From the NCBI GenBank assembly GCA_049700195.1, contig JBNAVY010000008.1, positions 1 through 63,703 on the forward strand: a stretch of DNA of 63,703 bases. Reading direction: 5' to 3'. Positions 1 to 7,764 of this stretch are shown piece by piece. The position numbers were made by a program, and so were the translations under genes. Each line of letters begins with the position of its first letter. Position 1 is the first letter of the stretch. Origin of the DNA: JBNAVY01 sp049700195 (GTDB lineage Bacteria; Bacillota; Thermoanaerobacteria; Thermoanaerobacterales; Thermoanaerobacteraceae). Below the pieces are notes generated by a model, which saw nothing but the letters and a program-made list of their open reading frames with translations, searched no databases and was not told the DNA's origin.

Positions 1-46
1 AGCGCCGATGGTACTGCTTTCGCGGGAGAGTAGGTCGCTGCCGGTA
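1..46 (+). rRNA. rrf: 5S ribosomal RNA, 3' end (partial)
   Basis: The first 46 or so bases match the 3' part of a bacterial 5S rRNA: the GCGCCGATGGTA block, a short hairpin around a TTTC loop, the conserved GGGAGAGTAGG segment and the closing CGCTGCCGG strand that pairs with the missing 5' end. The gene begins outside the window. It is followed at once by a terminator, so this is the distal end of an rRNA operon. The exact last base (46 or 47) is an estimate. Confidence 0.93.
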
Positions 47-57
47 CAATTTTATTA

Positions 58-94
58 AAGAGGTTGTCTGTTTTAAATGGACTACCTCTTTTTT
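58..94 (+). terminator. rRNA operon terminator
   Basis: AAGAGGTTGTC is repeated in inverted form as GACTACCTCTT with one mismatch around a short loop, and is followed by a run of T. It sits 11 bases after the 5S rRNA end, the expected place for the intrinsic terminator of the rRNA operon. Confidence 0.88.
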
Positions 95-102
95 GATTCT
101 TA

Positions 103-111
103 TGGTATAAT
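103..111 (+). promoter_or_regulatory. extended -10 promoter of the GNAT gene
   Basis: TGGTATAAT fits an extended -10 element (TGn followed by a perfect TATAAT). No good -35 lies at the usual distance. It is 34 bases before the start codon at 145 and just after the rRNA terminator, so it probably drives the acetyltransferase and thpR. Confidence 0.55.
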
Positions 112-144
112 TAACGTTAAAGTTATAAGAAGGGAAGTAAAAAA

Positions 145-708
145 ATGTTAAAAAGTAAAAATATTGAACTTGTGCCATTTGAGCCTAAATACATTAAGAA
201 ATTTGTAGAATTTCGCAATAGTGAAGACAGTAGAAATTTTTTGATGCCGGGTATACCATATCCTGTGACAGAAGTTTCAGTTTCAGAGTGGTTTAGTAAG
301 AGAGCAAATCCTAATGAGTCAGGTGAATTTGCAATTATTTATAATGAAACAAAAGAATATATAGGCAATATTTCATATGGCAATGTTGATTGGAAAAATA
401 GACATTGTGAAATTGCGGTATTTATAGGTGAGGAAAGGTATAGAAACAGAGGTCTTGGTTCAGAAGCAATAATAACTTTATTAGATTTTATATTTAATGA
501 ATTGAATTTGCATCGGGTAGAATTAAAAGTGTATGATTTTAATGACAGAGCAATAAAATCTTATGAAAAATGCGGTTTTAAAAAAGAAGGATTGCTGCGA
601 GAAGCTGTATATAAACATGGTCGATATATAAACGAATGGATAATGGGGATTATAAAAGACGAATTTTTAGAGCATAATTTCCAGGGAAATAATAGTAATA
701 ATACATAA
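145..708 (+). CDS. GNAT family N-acetyltransferase (RimJ/RimL-like)
   Basis: This 187-residue protein is a single GNAT domain. The acetyl-CoA binding motif A is visible as RNRGLG at residues 100-105, followed by a typical helix and the motif B region near NDRAIKSYEKCGF at about 132-144. The overall layout resembles the RimJ/RimL branch, whose members acetylate protein N-termini, aminoglycosides or small amines; the substrate here cannot be told from sequence. The start ATG at 145 follows an AGAAGGGAAG ribosome site. The gene lies directly behind an rRNA terminator and 10 bases before thpR, so the two probably form a short transcript. The family call is secure and the substrate is unknown. Confidence 0.88.
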   Translation: MLKSKNIELVPFEPKYIKKFVEFRNSEDSRNFLMPGIPYPVTEVSVSEWFSKRANPNESGEFAIIYNETKEYIGNISYGNVDWKNRHCEIAVFIGEERYRNRGLGSEAIITLLDFIFNELNLHRVELKVYDFNDRAIKSYEKCGFKKEGLLREAVYKHGRYINEWIMGIIKDEFLEHNFQGNNSNNT

Positions 709-718
709 TGGAGGAAAT

Positions 719-1273
719 ATGAGAGCGTTTTTAGCTATAGAATTAAGTGAAAATATTATTAAAGATATTAAGAATTTACAAGAAGATTTAAAAAAATATA
801 CAATAAAAGGAAGATGGACAAATAAAAATAATTTACATATAACTCTAAAATTCTTTGGTGAGATAAATGAAGTTGATGTTAGTAAAATAAGTGAGATAAT
901 AAATGATATTTCCTTAAATTTTAAGCCATTTTGTATAAAATTAAATAAACTTGGTTGTTTTGATGGGAAAAATAATATAAGAGTACTATGGGTAGATGTT
1001 AAAAATGATGAAAAACTTATATTATTACATGATGTTATCGATACAGAATTATCTAAAGCAGGATTTAAAAAAGATGATAGAAGATTTAAAGCTCATATTA
1101 CTGTTGCAAGAGAAATTATTTTAGAAAAAAGCATAGAAGAAATAAATAATCTATATAAATTAGATTCTGATTGCTTTGTTGTTTCTAATATACATCTTAT
1201 AGAAAGTAAGTTAGAGAATAATAGAAGAGTATATAAATCTATTTTTGATATACCATTAAAAACAAATAAGTAG
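719..1273 (+). CDS. thpR: RNA 2',3'-cyclic phosphodiesterase (2H family)
   Basis: The 184-residue protein has the two HxTx signatures of the 2H phosphoesterase superfamily, HITL at residues 40-43 and HITV at 126-129, and the usual length of about 180 residues. ThpR opens 2',3'-cyclic phosphate ends of RNA to 2'-phosphates; it was first known as 2'-5' RNA ligase. The start follows GGAGG with good spacing. The reading frame ends inside a perfect hairpin shared with the opposing rqcH gene. It probably shares a transcript with the preceding acetyltransferase. A role in tRNA or RNA repair is known for the family and is not shown by the context. Confidence 0.92.
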   Translation: MRAFLAIELSENIIKDIKNLQEDLKKYTIKGRWTNKNNLHITLKFFGEINEVDVSKISEIINDISLNFKPFCIKLNKLGCFDGKNNIRVLWVDVKNDEKLILLHDVIDTELSKAGFKKDDRRFKAHITVAREIILEKSIEEINNLYKLDSDCFVVSNIHLIESKLENNRRVYKSIFDIPLKTNK

Positions 1274-1290
1274 GTAAAAACCTACTTATT
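1265..1290. terminator. bidirectional terminator between thpR and rqcH
   Basis: AATAAGTAGGT and ACCTACTTATT form a perfect 11-bp stem with a four-base A loop. The TAG stop codons of both convergent genes lie within the two arms. On the minus strand the hairpin is followed by a T-rich run, so it best serves rqcH; the plus-strand tail is poor in T. Confidence 0.75.
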
Positions 1291-3000
1291 ATCAGGTGTT
1301 ACATATAATGTTTTTTGATTTGTGTAAATTACAAAACCCGGTTTTGATCCTGAGGGTTTTTTAACATATTTTTTAAATGTATAATCTACAGGTACTTTTG
1401 AAGAATTTTTTGCTTTACTATATTTAGCAGCTAGTTTTGCTGCTTCCAATATGGCTGTGTCTGTTATATGATTTTTTTTATTTTTTATTATTACATGTGA
1501 TCCTGGTATATCTTTTGTATGGAACCATAAATCATCAGGGTCTGCAAGTTTTAGTGTTAAATAATCATTCTGAGTGTTGTTCTTTCCTATATATATATCG
1601 TAACCATCAGATGAAACTATATGCATTGGTTTTGAAATAGGAGTTTTTAGATTTATTTTTTTATTTTTTTTGCGTATAAATCCTTGGTTTCTAAGTTCAT
1701 TTCTTATTTCTTCAATTTCTGAGGGTAAGGTGCAGTTTTCAATATTCAAAAGCTGGCCCTCTAAATAGTTAATATCTTCTGAAGTAGTTTTTATTTGTTC
1801 TTTTAAAATATTGATTGCGGTTTTTGCTTTGTTGTATTTTTTAAAATATCTTTGAGCATTTTGTGAAGGAGAATATTGTTTTTCCAATGGTATTATAATT
1901 TCTTGACCATCATAATAATTTATAGTTTTAAAACTATCTGTCCCTTTTTTTATTTTATAAATATTTGCTGTAATTAATTCACCATATAATCTATATATAT
2001 CAGCATTTTCAGCTTGATAAAGTTCTATTTGTATTTTATCAAGTTTTTTATATAATTTTTCAAGATTATTTTGTATAATTTTTTTTAAATCATGGGACCT
2101 TGATCGGATATTTTCTTCATTAGCTTTTTCATTAAAAAATTTATTTGCTGCATAATTTACTGTGTCAAAAATATATAGATCAGTATATTGCGTTAATTTA
2201 ACACATGAAAAATCTATTGCTTCATTGTTGTAGAAGGCAACACAAGGTTCAAATTTAAAATTATTTATATTATACGCAATAGTTTCTATTGTTTTATAAA
2301 TTCTTTCAAGATCATCATTGTTTAGTTCAGAAACATATTTATCATTAGTTTTTGATCTGAAAGAAATTTCTCTTCCTAGTACTGGGCTGAAACCTTCCAG
2401 TGTATCTACAATTGCTTTTTCAATTTTTTTATTTGAAAGCTTTTTAAGTGTTTCAATAAAATTATCTTTTGATAGAGTTTTTAAGTTTATTTTATTTTGT
2501 AAAGGTGGATAAACATATTTTCTACCTGGCAGTATTTCTCGTATTTTGCTCATGTCATTATATATTCTTTTGATACTGTCAATTATAATTTTGGTGCTGC
2601 TATCTATTAAAATAATATTGCTATGTCGACCCATAATTTCTACTATTAAAGTTTTTAATACTTGATTTTCTAAATCATCATGCCCTAATATGTCAATTTC
2701 TACTATTCTATCAAAACTTACCTGCCTGATATCCATGATTTTACCACCTTGTATAAACTTTCTCATTAACATGCAGAACATAGGTGGTTCAGCTGGGTTT
2801 TCTTTATTTAAATCGGTTAAATATAATCTTGGATAATTCGGATTAGCAGATATTAAAAGCTTATAATTTATTCCTTTGTTACGAATTATTAAAATTAATT
2901 CTTCTTTTTCAGGTTGATAAATTTTATCTATTTTACCATCTGTTAAATTTTTATTTAATTCATTTATTATCGAAAATAAAGTAATACCATCTAATGCCAT
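1282..3000 (-). CDS. rqcH: Rqc2 homolog RqcH (NFACT protein)
   Basis: This protein of 572 residues has the NFACT-N domain, a central coiled-coil region and the C-terminal NFACT-R domain with DPDDLWFHTKDIPGSHVII at about residue 490. RqcH binds stalled 50S subunits and recruits tRNA-Ala to add C-terminal alanine tails that mark failed peptides for decay. It was earlier annotated as a fibronectin-binding protein. The start chosen is the second ATG at 3000: it lies 7 bases after GGAGG, whereas the ATG at 3006 is only 1 base away. With this start the Asp-Arg pair of the tRNA-binding region falls at residues 97-98, as in B. subtilis RqcH. The gene stands alone, between two plus-strand units. Confidence 0.93.
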   Translation of the reverse strand: MALDGITLFSIINELNKNLTDGKIDKIYQPEKEELILIIRNKGINYKLLISANPNYPRLYLTDLNKENPAEPPMFCMLMRKFIQGGKIMDIRQVSFDRIVEIDILGHDDLENQVLKTLIVEIMGRHSNIILIDSSTKIIIDSIKRIYNDMSKIREILPGRKYVYPPLQNKINLKTLSKDNFIETLKKLSNKKIEKAIVDTLEGFSPVLGREISFRSKTNDKYVSELNNDDLERIYKTIETIAYNINNFKFEPCVAFYNNEAIDFSCVKLTQYTDLYIFDTVNYAANKFFNEKANEENIRSRSHDLKKIIQNNLEKLYKKLDKIQIELYQAENADIYRLYGELITANIYKIKKGTDSFKTINYYDGQEIIIPLEKQYSPSQNAQRYFKKYNKAKTAINILKEQIKTTSEDINYLEGQLLNIENCTLPSEIEEIRNELRNQGFIRKKNKKINLKTPISKPMHIVSSDGYDIYIGKNNTQNDYLTLKLADPDDLWFHTKDIPGSHVIIKNKKNHITDTAILEAAKLAAKYSKAKNSSKVPVDYTFKKYVKKPSGSKPGFVIYTNQKTLYVTPDNK

Positions 3001-3028
3001 AATCATACCTCCAATATCTCATATAAAA

Positions 3029-3034
3029 AGTATA
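3029..3034 (-). promoter_or_regulatory. extended -10 promoter of rqcH
   Basis: On the minus strand the sequence TGGTATACT gives an extended -10 with a near-consensus hexamer, about 29 bases upstream of the chosen rqcH start. The -35 region is weak. Confidence 0.5.
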
Positions 3035-3066
3035 CCATAAAAATGTACAGTTTAATATTATTTTTA

Positions 3067-3095
3067 TTGAAATAAATTGTAACATCTGTTACAAT
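3067..3095 (+). promoter_or_regulatory. sigma-A promoter of the ChrB-like/MFS unit
   Basis: TTGAAA at 3067-3072 and TACAAT at 3090-3095 are separated by exactly 17 bases, a strong vegetative promoter. Transcription would start near 3102, leaving a leader of about 18 bases that contains the GGAGG site for the start at 3120. Confidence 0.75.
3077..3094. promoter_or_regulatory. palindromic operator overlapping the promoter
   Basis: TTGTAACATCTGTTACAA has perfect 7-base arms around a 4-base centre. It occupies the spacer and all but the last base of the -10 hexamer, so a bound protein would block RNA polymerase. The obvious candidate regulator is the adjacent ChrB-like protein, or an unlinked repressor; this assignment is inferred. 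Confidence 0.65.
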
Positions 3096-3119
3096 AATTA
3101 TATTATGGAGGTCGATAGT

Positions 3120-3650
3120 ATGAAATGGCTTTTATTTATTTATAAAGTACCAACTGATTCTTCTACAGCAAGAGTTACTATATGGAGGAAAATTAAGAAA
3201 ATAGGAGCCTTATACTTGCAGCAGACAGTATGCATTGTTCCTTATATGGATAAGTTTATAAATGATATGAAAGATTTAGAAAAGGAAATCAAAAGTTTTG
3301 GAGGAGATTTTAAAACTTTTGTTGTTGAAGCACTGGACGATAAAGAAGAAAAAGATATAATTTCACAGTTTAATAAACAGAGAATAGAAGAATACATGGA
3401 AATAAAAGAACAGTGCTATAATTTTTTTAAAGAGATAGAAAAAGAAACTAAACTTAAAAATTTTTCTTATGCAGAGTTAGAGGAAAATGAGGATGAACTG
3501 AATAAGCTGCATAATTGGTTTGAAAAGGTTTCTCAAAGGGATGTTTTTAATGTTGAATTGAAATATGAAATAATTTCACTATTAAAAAAAGCTGATGAAG
3601 ATTTTGAGGTTTTTGCTTCAATAATTTATGATATATATGGGAAAGATTAG
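3120..3650 (+). CDS. ChrB N-terminal-domain protein, putative regulator
   Basis: The 176-residue protein matches the N-terminal domain of ChrB-type chromate resistance proteins: a start of the form WLLFIYKVPTDSSTARVTIWR, then KKIGALYLQQTVCIVP, followed by a charged, largely helical region to the end. The domain resembles PaaX-type regulators, and in proteobacterial ChrB it acts in chromate-dependent control. The C-terminal ChrB domain is absent. The ATG at 3120 is chosen because the upstream in-frame ATG at 3105 lies inside the GGAGG ribosome site. The MFS gene follows after a few bases, and a palindrome covers the promoter. A repressor or sensor role for the exporter is an inference, and chromate as ligand is unproven. 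Confidence 0.8.
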   Translation: MKWLLFIYKVPTDSSTARVTIWRKIKKIGALYLQQTVCIVPYMDKFINDMKDLEKEIKSFGGDFKTFVVEALDDKEEKDIISQFNKQRIEEYMEIKEQCYNFFKEIEKETKLKNFSYAELEENEDELNKLHNWFEKVSQRDVFNVELKYEIISLLKKADEDFEVFASIIYDIYGKD

Positions 3651-3661
3651 GGGTGAAACTT

Positions 3662-4792
3662 TTGTTTAATGTTATAATTTTAGGTTTAACAAGTTTTTTT
3701 ACAGATATATCAACAGAAATGGTTTATCCACTTATACCTCTTTTTTTAACAACAACTTTAGGTGCAAGTCCTGCTATAGTAGGTATTATTGAAGGTGTTG
3801 CAGAAAGCCTTTCAAGTATTTTAAAAGTTTTTTCAGGTTATATATCAGACAAAGTTGGCAGGAGAAAGCCTTTAGCAATTATGGGGTACTCTTTTTCTAC
3901 AATAGGCAAGGTATTTTTATCCTTTGCTACATCTTGGGTATGGGTTTTCTTTGGGAGAACCAGTGACAGATTTGGTAAGGGTATAAGGACAGCACCAAGA
4001 GATACAATAATTGCAGAAACGGTTGATAGCAGTAAAATAGGTGCAGCTTACGGACTTCATAGAGCTATGGACACAATGGGGGCTACAATTGGTATTATAT
4101 TAGCATATTATTTTCTTACATCATATAAAGGAGATTTTAAAGTTGTATTTATATATTCATTAATACCGGCTGCAATAGGTGTTTTTGCGCTTTTTTTCGT
4201 TCGGGAGAAAAAGATAGAAAAACAAGCTGCTAAAAAAATTGAATTTTCATGGAAAAAACTTGATAAGCGTTTAAAATTATTTTTGATTGTTATATTTATT
4301 TTTGCTTTAGGAAATTCTTCAAATCAATTTTTGCTTTTAAGAGCGAAAAATATTGGTTTTAGTGATGCAGATGTGATTTTATTATACTTAGTATATAATC
4401 TTGTATATATGATTTTTTCATATCCTATGGGTAAATTGTCTGATAAAATAGGCAGAAAGAAATTGTTAATTGCTGGTTATTTATTTTATGGACTTGTTTA
4501 TATAGGATTTGCTGTAATGGGCTTTAAATGGGCTATGTGGCTTTTGTTTTCAGTTTATGGACTTTATATAGCTTTTACTGAAGGGGTCGAAAAAGCATTA
4601 GTTGCTGAAATAGCACCTTCTGATATAAAAGGCACGGTTATAGGCTTACATGCAACTTTTACCGGTATAGGTTTGTTGCCTGCTTCTTTTTTAGCTGGAT
4701 TTTTATGGGACGCTGTTGGAGTTTCTGCACCATTTTATTTTGGCGGAATAATGGGAATTTTGGCTTCTATAGGCCTTATGATCATTTTATGA
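3662..4792 (+). CDS. MFS transporter, probable exporter
   Basis: About 376 residues with some twelve hydrophobic segments and almost no tail after the last one. MFS motif A appears after helix 2 as GYISDKVGRRKP, and its repeat in the second half as GKLSDKIGRKKL, with a basic cytoplasmic loop at about residues 180-205. This places it in the major facilitator superfamily in the plasma membrane. The likely start is TTG at 3662, 6 bases after AGGGGTG; a GTG at 3653 would overlap that site. It is co-transcribed with the ChrB-like gene, which suggests a regulated drug, metal or oxyanion exporter. The substrate cannot be read from the sequence. Confidence 0.85.
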   Translation: MFNVIILGLTSFFTDISTEMVYPLIPLFLTTTLGASPAIVGIIEGVAESLSSILKVFSGYISDKVGRRKPLAIMGYSFSTIGKVFLSFATSWVWVFFGRTSDRFGKGIRTAPRDTIIAETVDSSKIGAAYGLHRAMDTMGATIGIILAYYFLTSYKGDFKVVFIYSLIPAAIGVFALFFVREKKIEKQAAKKIEFSWKKLDKRLKLFLIVIFIFALGNSSNQFLLLRAKNIGFSDADVILLYLVYNLVYMIFSYPMGKLSDKIGRKKLLIAGYLFYGLVYIGFAVMGFKWAMWLLFSVYGLYIAFTEGVEKALVAEIAPSDIKGTVIGLHATFTGIGLLPASFLAGFLWDAVGVSAPFYFGGIMGILASIGLMIIL

Positions 4793-4804
4793 GTATTTAT
4801 CTTA

Positions 4805-4819
4805 AATTTTCTTAAAATA
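4805..4819. promoter_or_regulatory. CodY-box-like sequence upstream of dapF
   Basis: AATTTTCTTAAAATA matches the CodY box (AATTTTCWGAAAATT) at 13 of 15 positions and lies about 27 bases before the dapF -10 element. A codY gene is present at 62878. In DNA this AT-rich such matches arise by chance, so this is only a candidate site. Confidence 0.3.
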
Positions 4820-4842
4820 TCTAATCAAATTGACTGTTTTTA

Positions 4843-4851
4843 TGTTATAAT
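4843..4851 (+). promoter_or_regulatory. extended -10 promoter of dapF
   Basis: TGTTATAAT is an extended -10 element with a perfect hexamer, 35 bases before the dapF start. The -35 region is weak, as is common with extended -10 promoters. Confidence 0.6.
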
Positions 4852-4885
4852 ATTTTTAATAAATGTTTTATATGGAGTGATTTTT

Positions 4886-5710
4886 GTGAAATTTACTAAG
4901 ATGCATGGTCTTGGCAATGATTTTATAATTATTGAAGGAATAGGGAAAAAAGATTATAGTTCTCTTGCAGTTAAATTATGTGATAGACATTTTGGTATTG
5001 GTGCAGACGGCCTTTTAATTGTTGAACCTTCAGGAATTGCTGATATTAAAATGCGTATATTTAATTCTGATGGCAGTGAAGCAGAGATGTGTGGAAATGG
5101 ATCAAGATGTTTTGCAAAATATGTTTTTGAAAAAGGTATAGTAAAAAAAGATAAAATAACGGTTGAAACTTTAGCCGGTGTTATAATACCTGAACTTTAT
5201 GTTGAAAACGGTAATGTTTATAATGTTAAAGTATATATGGGCAATCCAATATTTGAGTCAAACAAAGTTCCAGTCAATAGTTCAAAAGATAATTTTATAA
5301 ATGAAAATGTAAAGGTCGATGGTATATCATATAAGTTAACATCTCTTAGGGTTGGTGTACCGCATACTATTATTTTTGTAGATGATCTTGATGAAAATAT
5401 GGTTAAAACTATTGGTCCTAAAATAGAAAAGCTCCACATTTTCCCAAAAGGTACAAATGTTGATTTTGTTAAAATAGAAAGTAATAATAAAATTTCTGTT
5501 AGAACATGGGAAAGGGGTGCAGGAATGACTTTAGCATGTGGAAGTGGGGCTTGTGCATCTGCTGTAGCAGCTTCTATAAATGGGTTTACACAAAGGAATG
5601 TAAAAGTTAGTTTTAAAAATGGTGAGTTATATATTGAATGGGATAAAGATAATAGTATATATTTAACAGGTAGAGCAGATGAAGTATTTACAGGTGATAT
5701 AATAGTTTAA
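4886..5710 (+). CDS. dapF: diaminopimelate epimerase
   Basis: DapF interconverts LL- and meso-diaminopimelate, the last step before lysine and the peptidoglycan cross-linking residue. The 274-residue protein opens with the family signature FTKMHGLGNDF. It carries both catalytic cysteines: C69 in AEMCGNGSRC and C218 in LACGSGAC. The GTG at 4886 is chosen as start; an in-frame GTG at 4877 lies within the GGAGTGA ribosome site itself. The gene has its own extended -10 promoter and is followed after 40 bases by yicC, so it may feed into that operon. No other lysine-pathway gene is nearby. Confidence 0.95.
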   Translation: MKFTKMHGLGNDFIIIEGIGKKDYSSLAVKLCDRHFGIGADGLLIVEPSGIADIKMRIFNSDGSEAEMCGNGSRCFAKYVFEKGIVKKDKITVETLAGVIIPELYVENGNVYNVKVYMGNPIFESNKVPVNSSKDNFINENVKVDGISYKLTSLRVGVPHTIIFVDDLDENMVKTIGPKIEKLHIFPKGTNVDFVKIESNNKISVRTWERGAGMTLACGSGACASAVAASINGFTQRNVKVSFKNGELYIEWDKDNSIYLTGRADEVFTGDIIV

Positions 5711-5750
5711 TGGCTGCAATATTTGACAATAATAAGGAAAAGGTGATTTT

Positions 5751-6626
5751 ATGATAAAAAGTATGACAGGTTATGGTAGAGGAGAAGTTTCAGATAAGGG
5801 TTTTTATATTGTTGTTGAAATGAGGTCAGTAAATCACAGATTTCTGGATATTACATGTCGTTGCAGTAAAATTATAAGCAGCCTTGAAGATAGAGTAAGA
5901 AGTTTTATTTCGGATAAAATTTCAAGAGGGAAAATTGATGTTAATATAAGCTTTGAAATGCCAGAAGGTAGTATGAATAAGGTTAATATTGATGAAATTC
6001 TATTAAAACAATATATGAATGTTTTTACAGAAGCTAAAAATAGTTTTGGTCTGGAAGGAAATATAAAAATAAGTGACATAATTCTACTACCTGAAGTTGT
6101 TAAAATTAAAAATCTTGAAATTGATATAGAAGAGATATGGATTAATTTAAAAAAGGCATTAGAAGATAGTATAAATAAACTTATTGACATGAGGGTCAAA
6201 GAAGGTATAAAATTATACAATGACCTTGTTTTTAGATTGGATAAAATTGAAAGGTCTGTTAATGAAATTGAAGAAACTAGTCCAAAAATCTTAGATGAGT
6301 ATAAAGTCAGATTTGAGACAAGAATAAAAGAACTTGCACAGGATAAAGTTGATCAAAACAGAATAATGACTGAAATTGCTATATTTATTGATAAGGCATG
6401 TATTGCAGAAGAAATTACAAGATTAAAAAGTCATTTGATTCAATTTAAAGAATCAATAAAAGAGGACATAGCGGTTGGGAAAAAGCTTGATTTTATTATA
6501 CAGGAATTGAACCGTGAAGCAAATACTTTAGGTTCTAAATCAATAGATTACAAAATTTCAAAATGTGTGATAGAATTAAAGAATGACATTGAAAAGTTAA
6601 GAGAACAGGTACAGAATATTGAATAG
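5751..6626 (+). CDS. yicC: YicC family endoribonuclease
   Basis: The 291-residue protein begins with MIKSMTGYGRGE, the hallmark of the YicC/YloC family, and ends in the conserved DUF1732 region (ELNREANTLGSKS at about 258-270). Family members are RNases; B. subtilis YloC and E. coli YicC cleave RNA and help decay of selected transcripts. The gene heads the order yicC-remA-gmk-rpoZ-coaBC-priA-def-fmt that is typical of Firmicutes. A GGAAAAGGTG ribosome site precedes the ATG. The family call is firm, while its targets in this organism are unknown. Confidence 0.92.
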   Translation: MIKSMTGYGRGEVSDKGFYIVVEMRSVNHRFLDITCRCSKIISSLEDRVRSFISDKISRGKIDVNISFEMPEGSMNKVNIDEILLKQYMNVFTEAKNSFGLEGNIKISDIILLPEVVKIKNLEIDIEEIWINLKKALEDSINKLIDMRVKEGIKLYNDLVFRLDKIERSVNEIEETSPKILDEYKVRFETRIKELAQDKVDQNRIMTEIAIFIDKACIAEEITRLKSHLIQFKESIKEDIAVGKKLDFIIQELNREANTLGSKSIDYKISKCVIELKNDIEKLREQVQNIE

Positions 6627-6638
6627 GGAGGATAATAT

Positions 6639-6920
6639 ATGTCAATAAAAATGATAAATATAGGCTTTGGAAACATTATATCAGCAAACAGATTGATAGC
6701 AATTGTAAGTCCAGAGTCAGCTCCTATAAAAAGGACAATTCAAGAAGCAAAAAACCGTGGGATGCTTATTGATGCTACATATGGCAGAAGAACACGTGCC
6801 GTTATAATTATGGATAGTGATCATATTATTTTATCAGCAGTACAACCTGAGACTGTTGCTAATAGATTAAATTCTAAAGAGATTATTGATAATATAATGG
6901 AGGAAGAACCAGAAGAATAG
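6639..6920 (+). CDS. remA: RemA family DNA-binding regulator
   Basis: The 93-residue protein belongs to the RemA (DUF370) family: it carries NIGFGNIISANRLIAIVSP near the start and RRTRAVIIMDSDHIILSA in the middle. In B. subtilis RemA is a ring-forming DNA-binding protein that activates matrix and osmoprotection genes. In Clostridia it is kept in this yicC-gmk position, where its targets are mostly unknown. GGGAGG precedes the ATG. Spacing to yicC (12 bases) and gmk (12 bases to the chosen start) indicates one transcript. Confidence 0.92.
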   Translation: MSIKMINIGFGNIISANRLIAIVSPESAPIKRTIQEAKNRGMLIDATYGRRTRAVIIMDSDHIILSAVQPETVANRLNSKEIIDNIMEEEPEE

Positions 6921-6932
6921 GAGGAATTGCCT

Positions 6933-7547
6933 TTGCTTAAAAAAGGTTTGTTAATTGTTTTATCAGGACCTTCAGGTGCAGGGAAAGGAACAGTCTGCAA
7001 GGCACTTTTAGAAAAAGAAAAAAATTTAAAACTAAGTATTTCTGCAACGACAAGAAAACCAAGGAAAAACGAAATTGAAGGTGAAAATTATTTTTTTACA
7101 AGTGTAGATAATTTTCAAAATATGATTGAAAATAACTCTTTGCTTGAATGGGCAAAAGTTTATGATAATTATTATGGTACTCCTACAGATTTTGTATTAA
7201 AAAATTTAGATGAAGGTAAAGATGTAATACTAGAAATTGATATTCAGGGGGCTTTAAAGATAAAAGACAAATTCCCAGAAGGAGTTTTTATATTTATTAT
7301 GCCACCATCTATGGAGGAATTGAAAAATAGAATTAAAAAACGTGGAACCGAAACAGAGGAAGAAATTTTAAAGAGATTTAAAAGTGCATATGAAGAAATA
7401 AATTTTGTTTCACGTTATAATTATGTTGTTATAAATGATAATATTGATAGTGCTGTAGAAAAAATTAAATCTATTATTATAGCAGAAAAGTGTAGAGTAG
7501 ATAGAAATAAAGATTTATATTTGGAAATAAAGGAGGGCTTAGAATGA
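6933..7547 (+). CDS. gmk: guanylate kinase
   Basis: Gmk phosphorylates GMP to GDP with ATP. The P-loop SGPSGAGKGT is at residues 11-20 of the 204-residue protein. The GMP-binding region follows: SATTRKPR, then GENYFF, then the ELD-type segment DVILEIDIQGA. A TTG at 6933 is preferred because it stands 8 bases after GGAGG; an in-frame TTG at 6927 is only 2 bases from that site. The stop overlaps the rpoZ start in an ATGA junction, so the two are translationally coupled. The order gmk-rpoZ is conserved widely. Confidence 0.95.
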   Translation: MLKKGLLIVLSGPSGAGKGTVCKALLEKEKNLKLSISATTRKPRKNEIEGENYFFTSVDNFQNMIENNSLLEWAKVYDNYYGTPTDFVLKNLDEGKDVILEIDIQGALKIKDKFPEGVFIFIMPPSMEELKNRIKKRGTETEEEILKRFKSAYEEINFVSRYNYVVINDNIDSAVEKIKSIIIAEKCRVDRNKDLYLEIKEGLE

Positions 7548-7753
7548 TTTTATATCCTTCAATAGTTGATTTGATGGAAAGGGTAGATAGTAAATATACT
7601 CTTTGTGCTTTAGTAGCTAAAAGAGCAAGGCAAATTATAGATGGTGACGAAAGTTTAGTAAAAACAAATTCTAACAAGCCGGTGACAATAGCTACAGAAG
7701 AAACTAATAAAGGACTTATAACATATGAAAGACAAAAATTCGGTATTAAATAG
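7544..7753 (+). CDS. rpoZ: RNA polymerase omega subunit
   Basis: The 69-residue protein has the omega core: YPSIVDLMERVDSKYTL, then VAKRARQI at residues 25-32, which packs on the beta-prime C-terminus. Omega helps assemble and stabilise RNA polymerase. Its ATG overlaps the gmk stop by four bases, with GGAGGG upstream inside gmk. It is followed after 11 bases by coaBC. Length is normal for Firmicutes. Confidence 0.94.
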   Translation: MILYPSIVDLMERVDSKYTLCALVAKRARQIIDGDESLVKTNSNKPVTIATEETNKGLITYERQKFGIK

Positions 7754-7764
7754 AAGGTGCTAAA

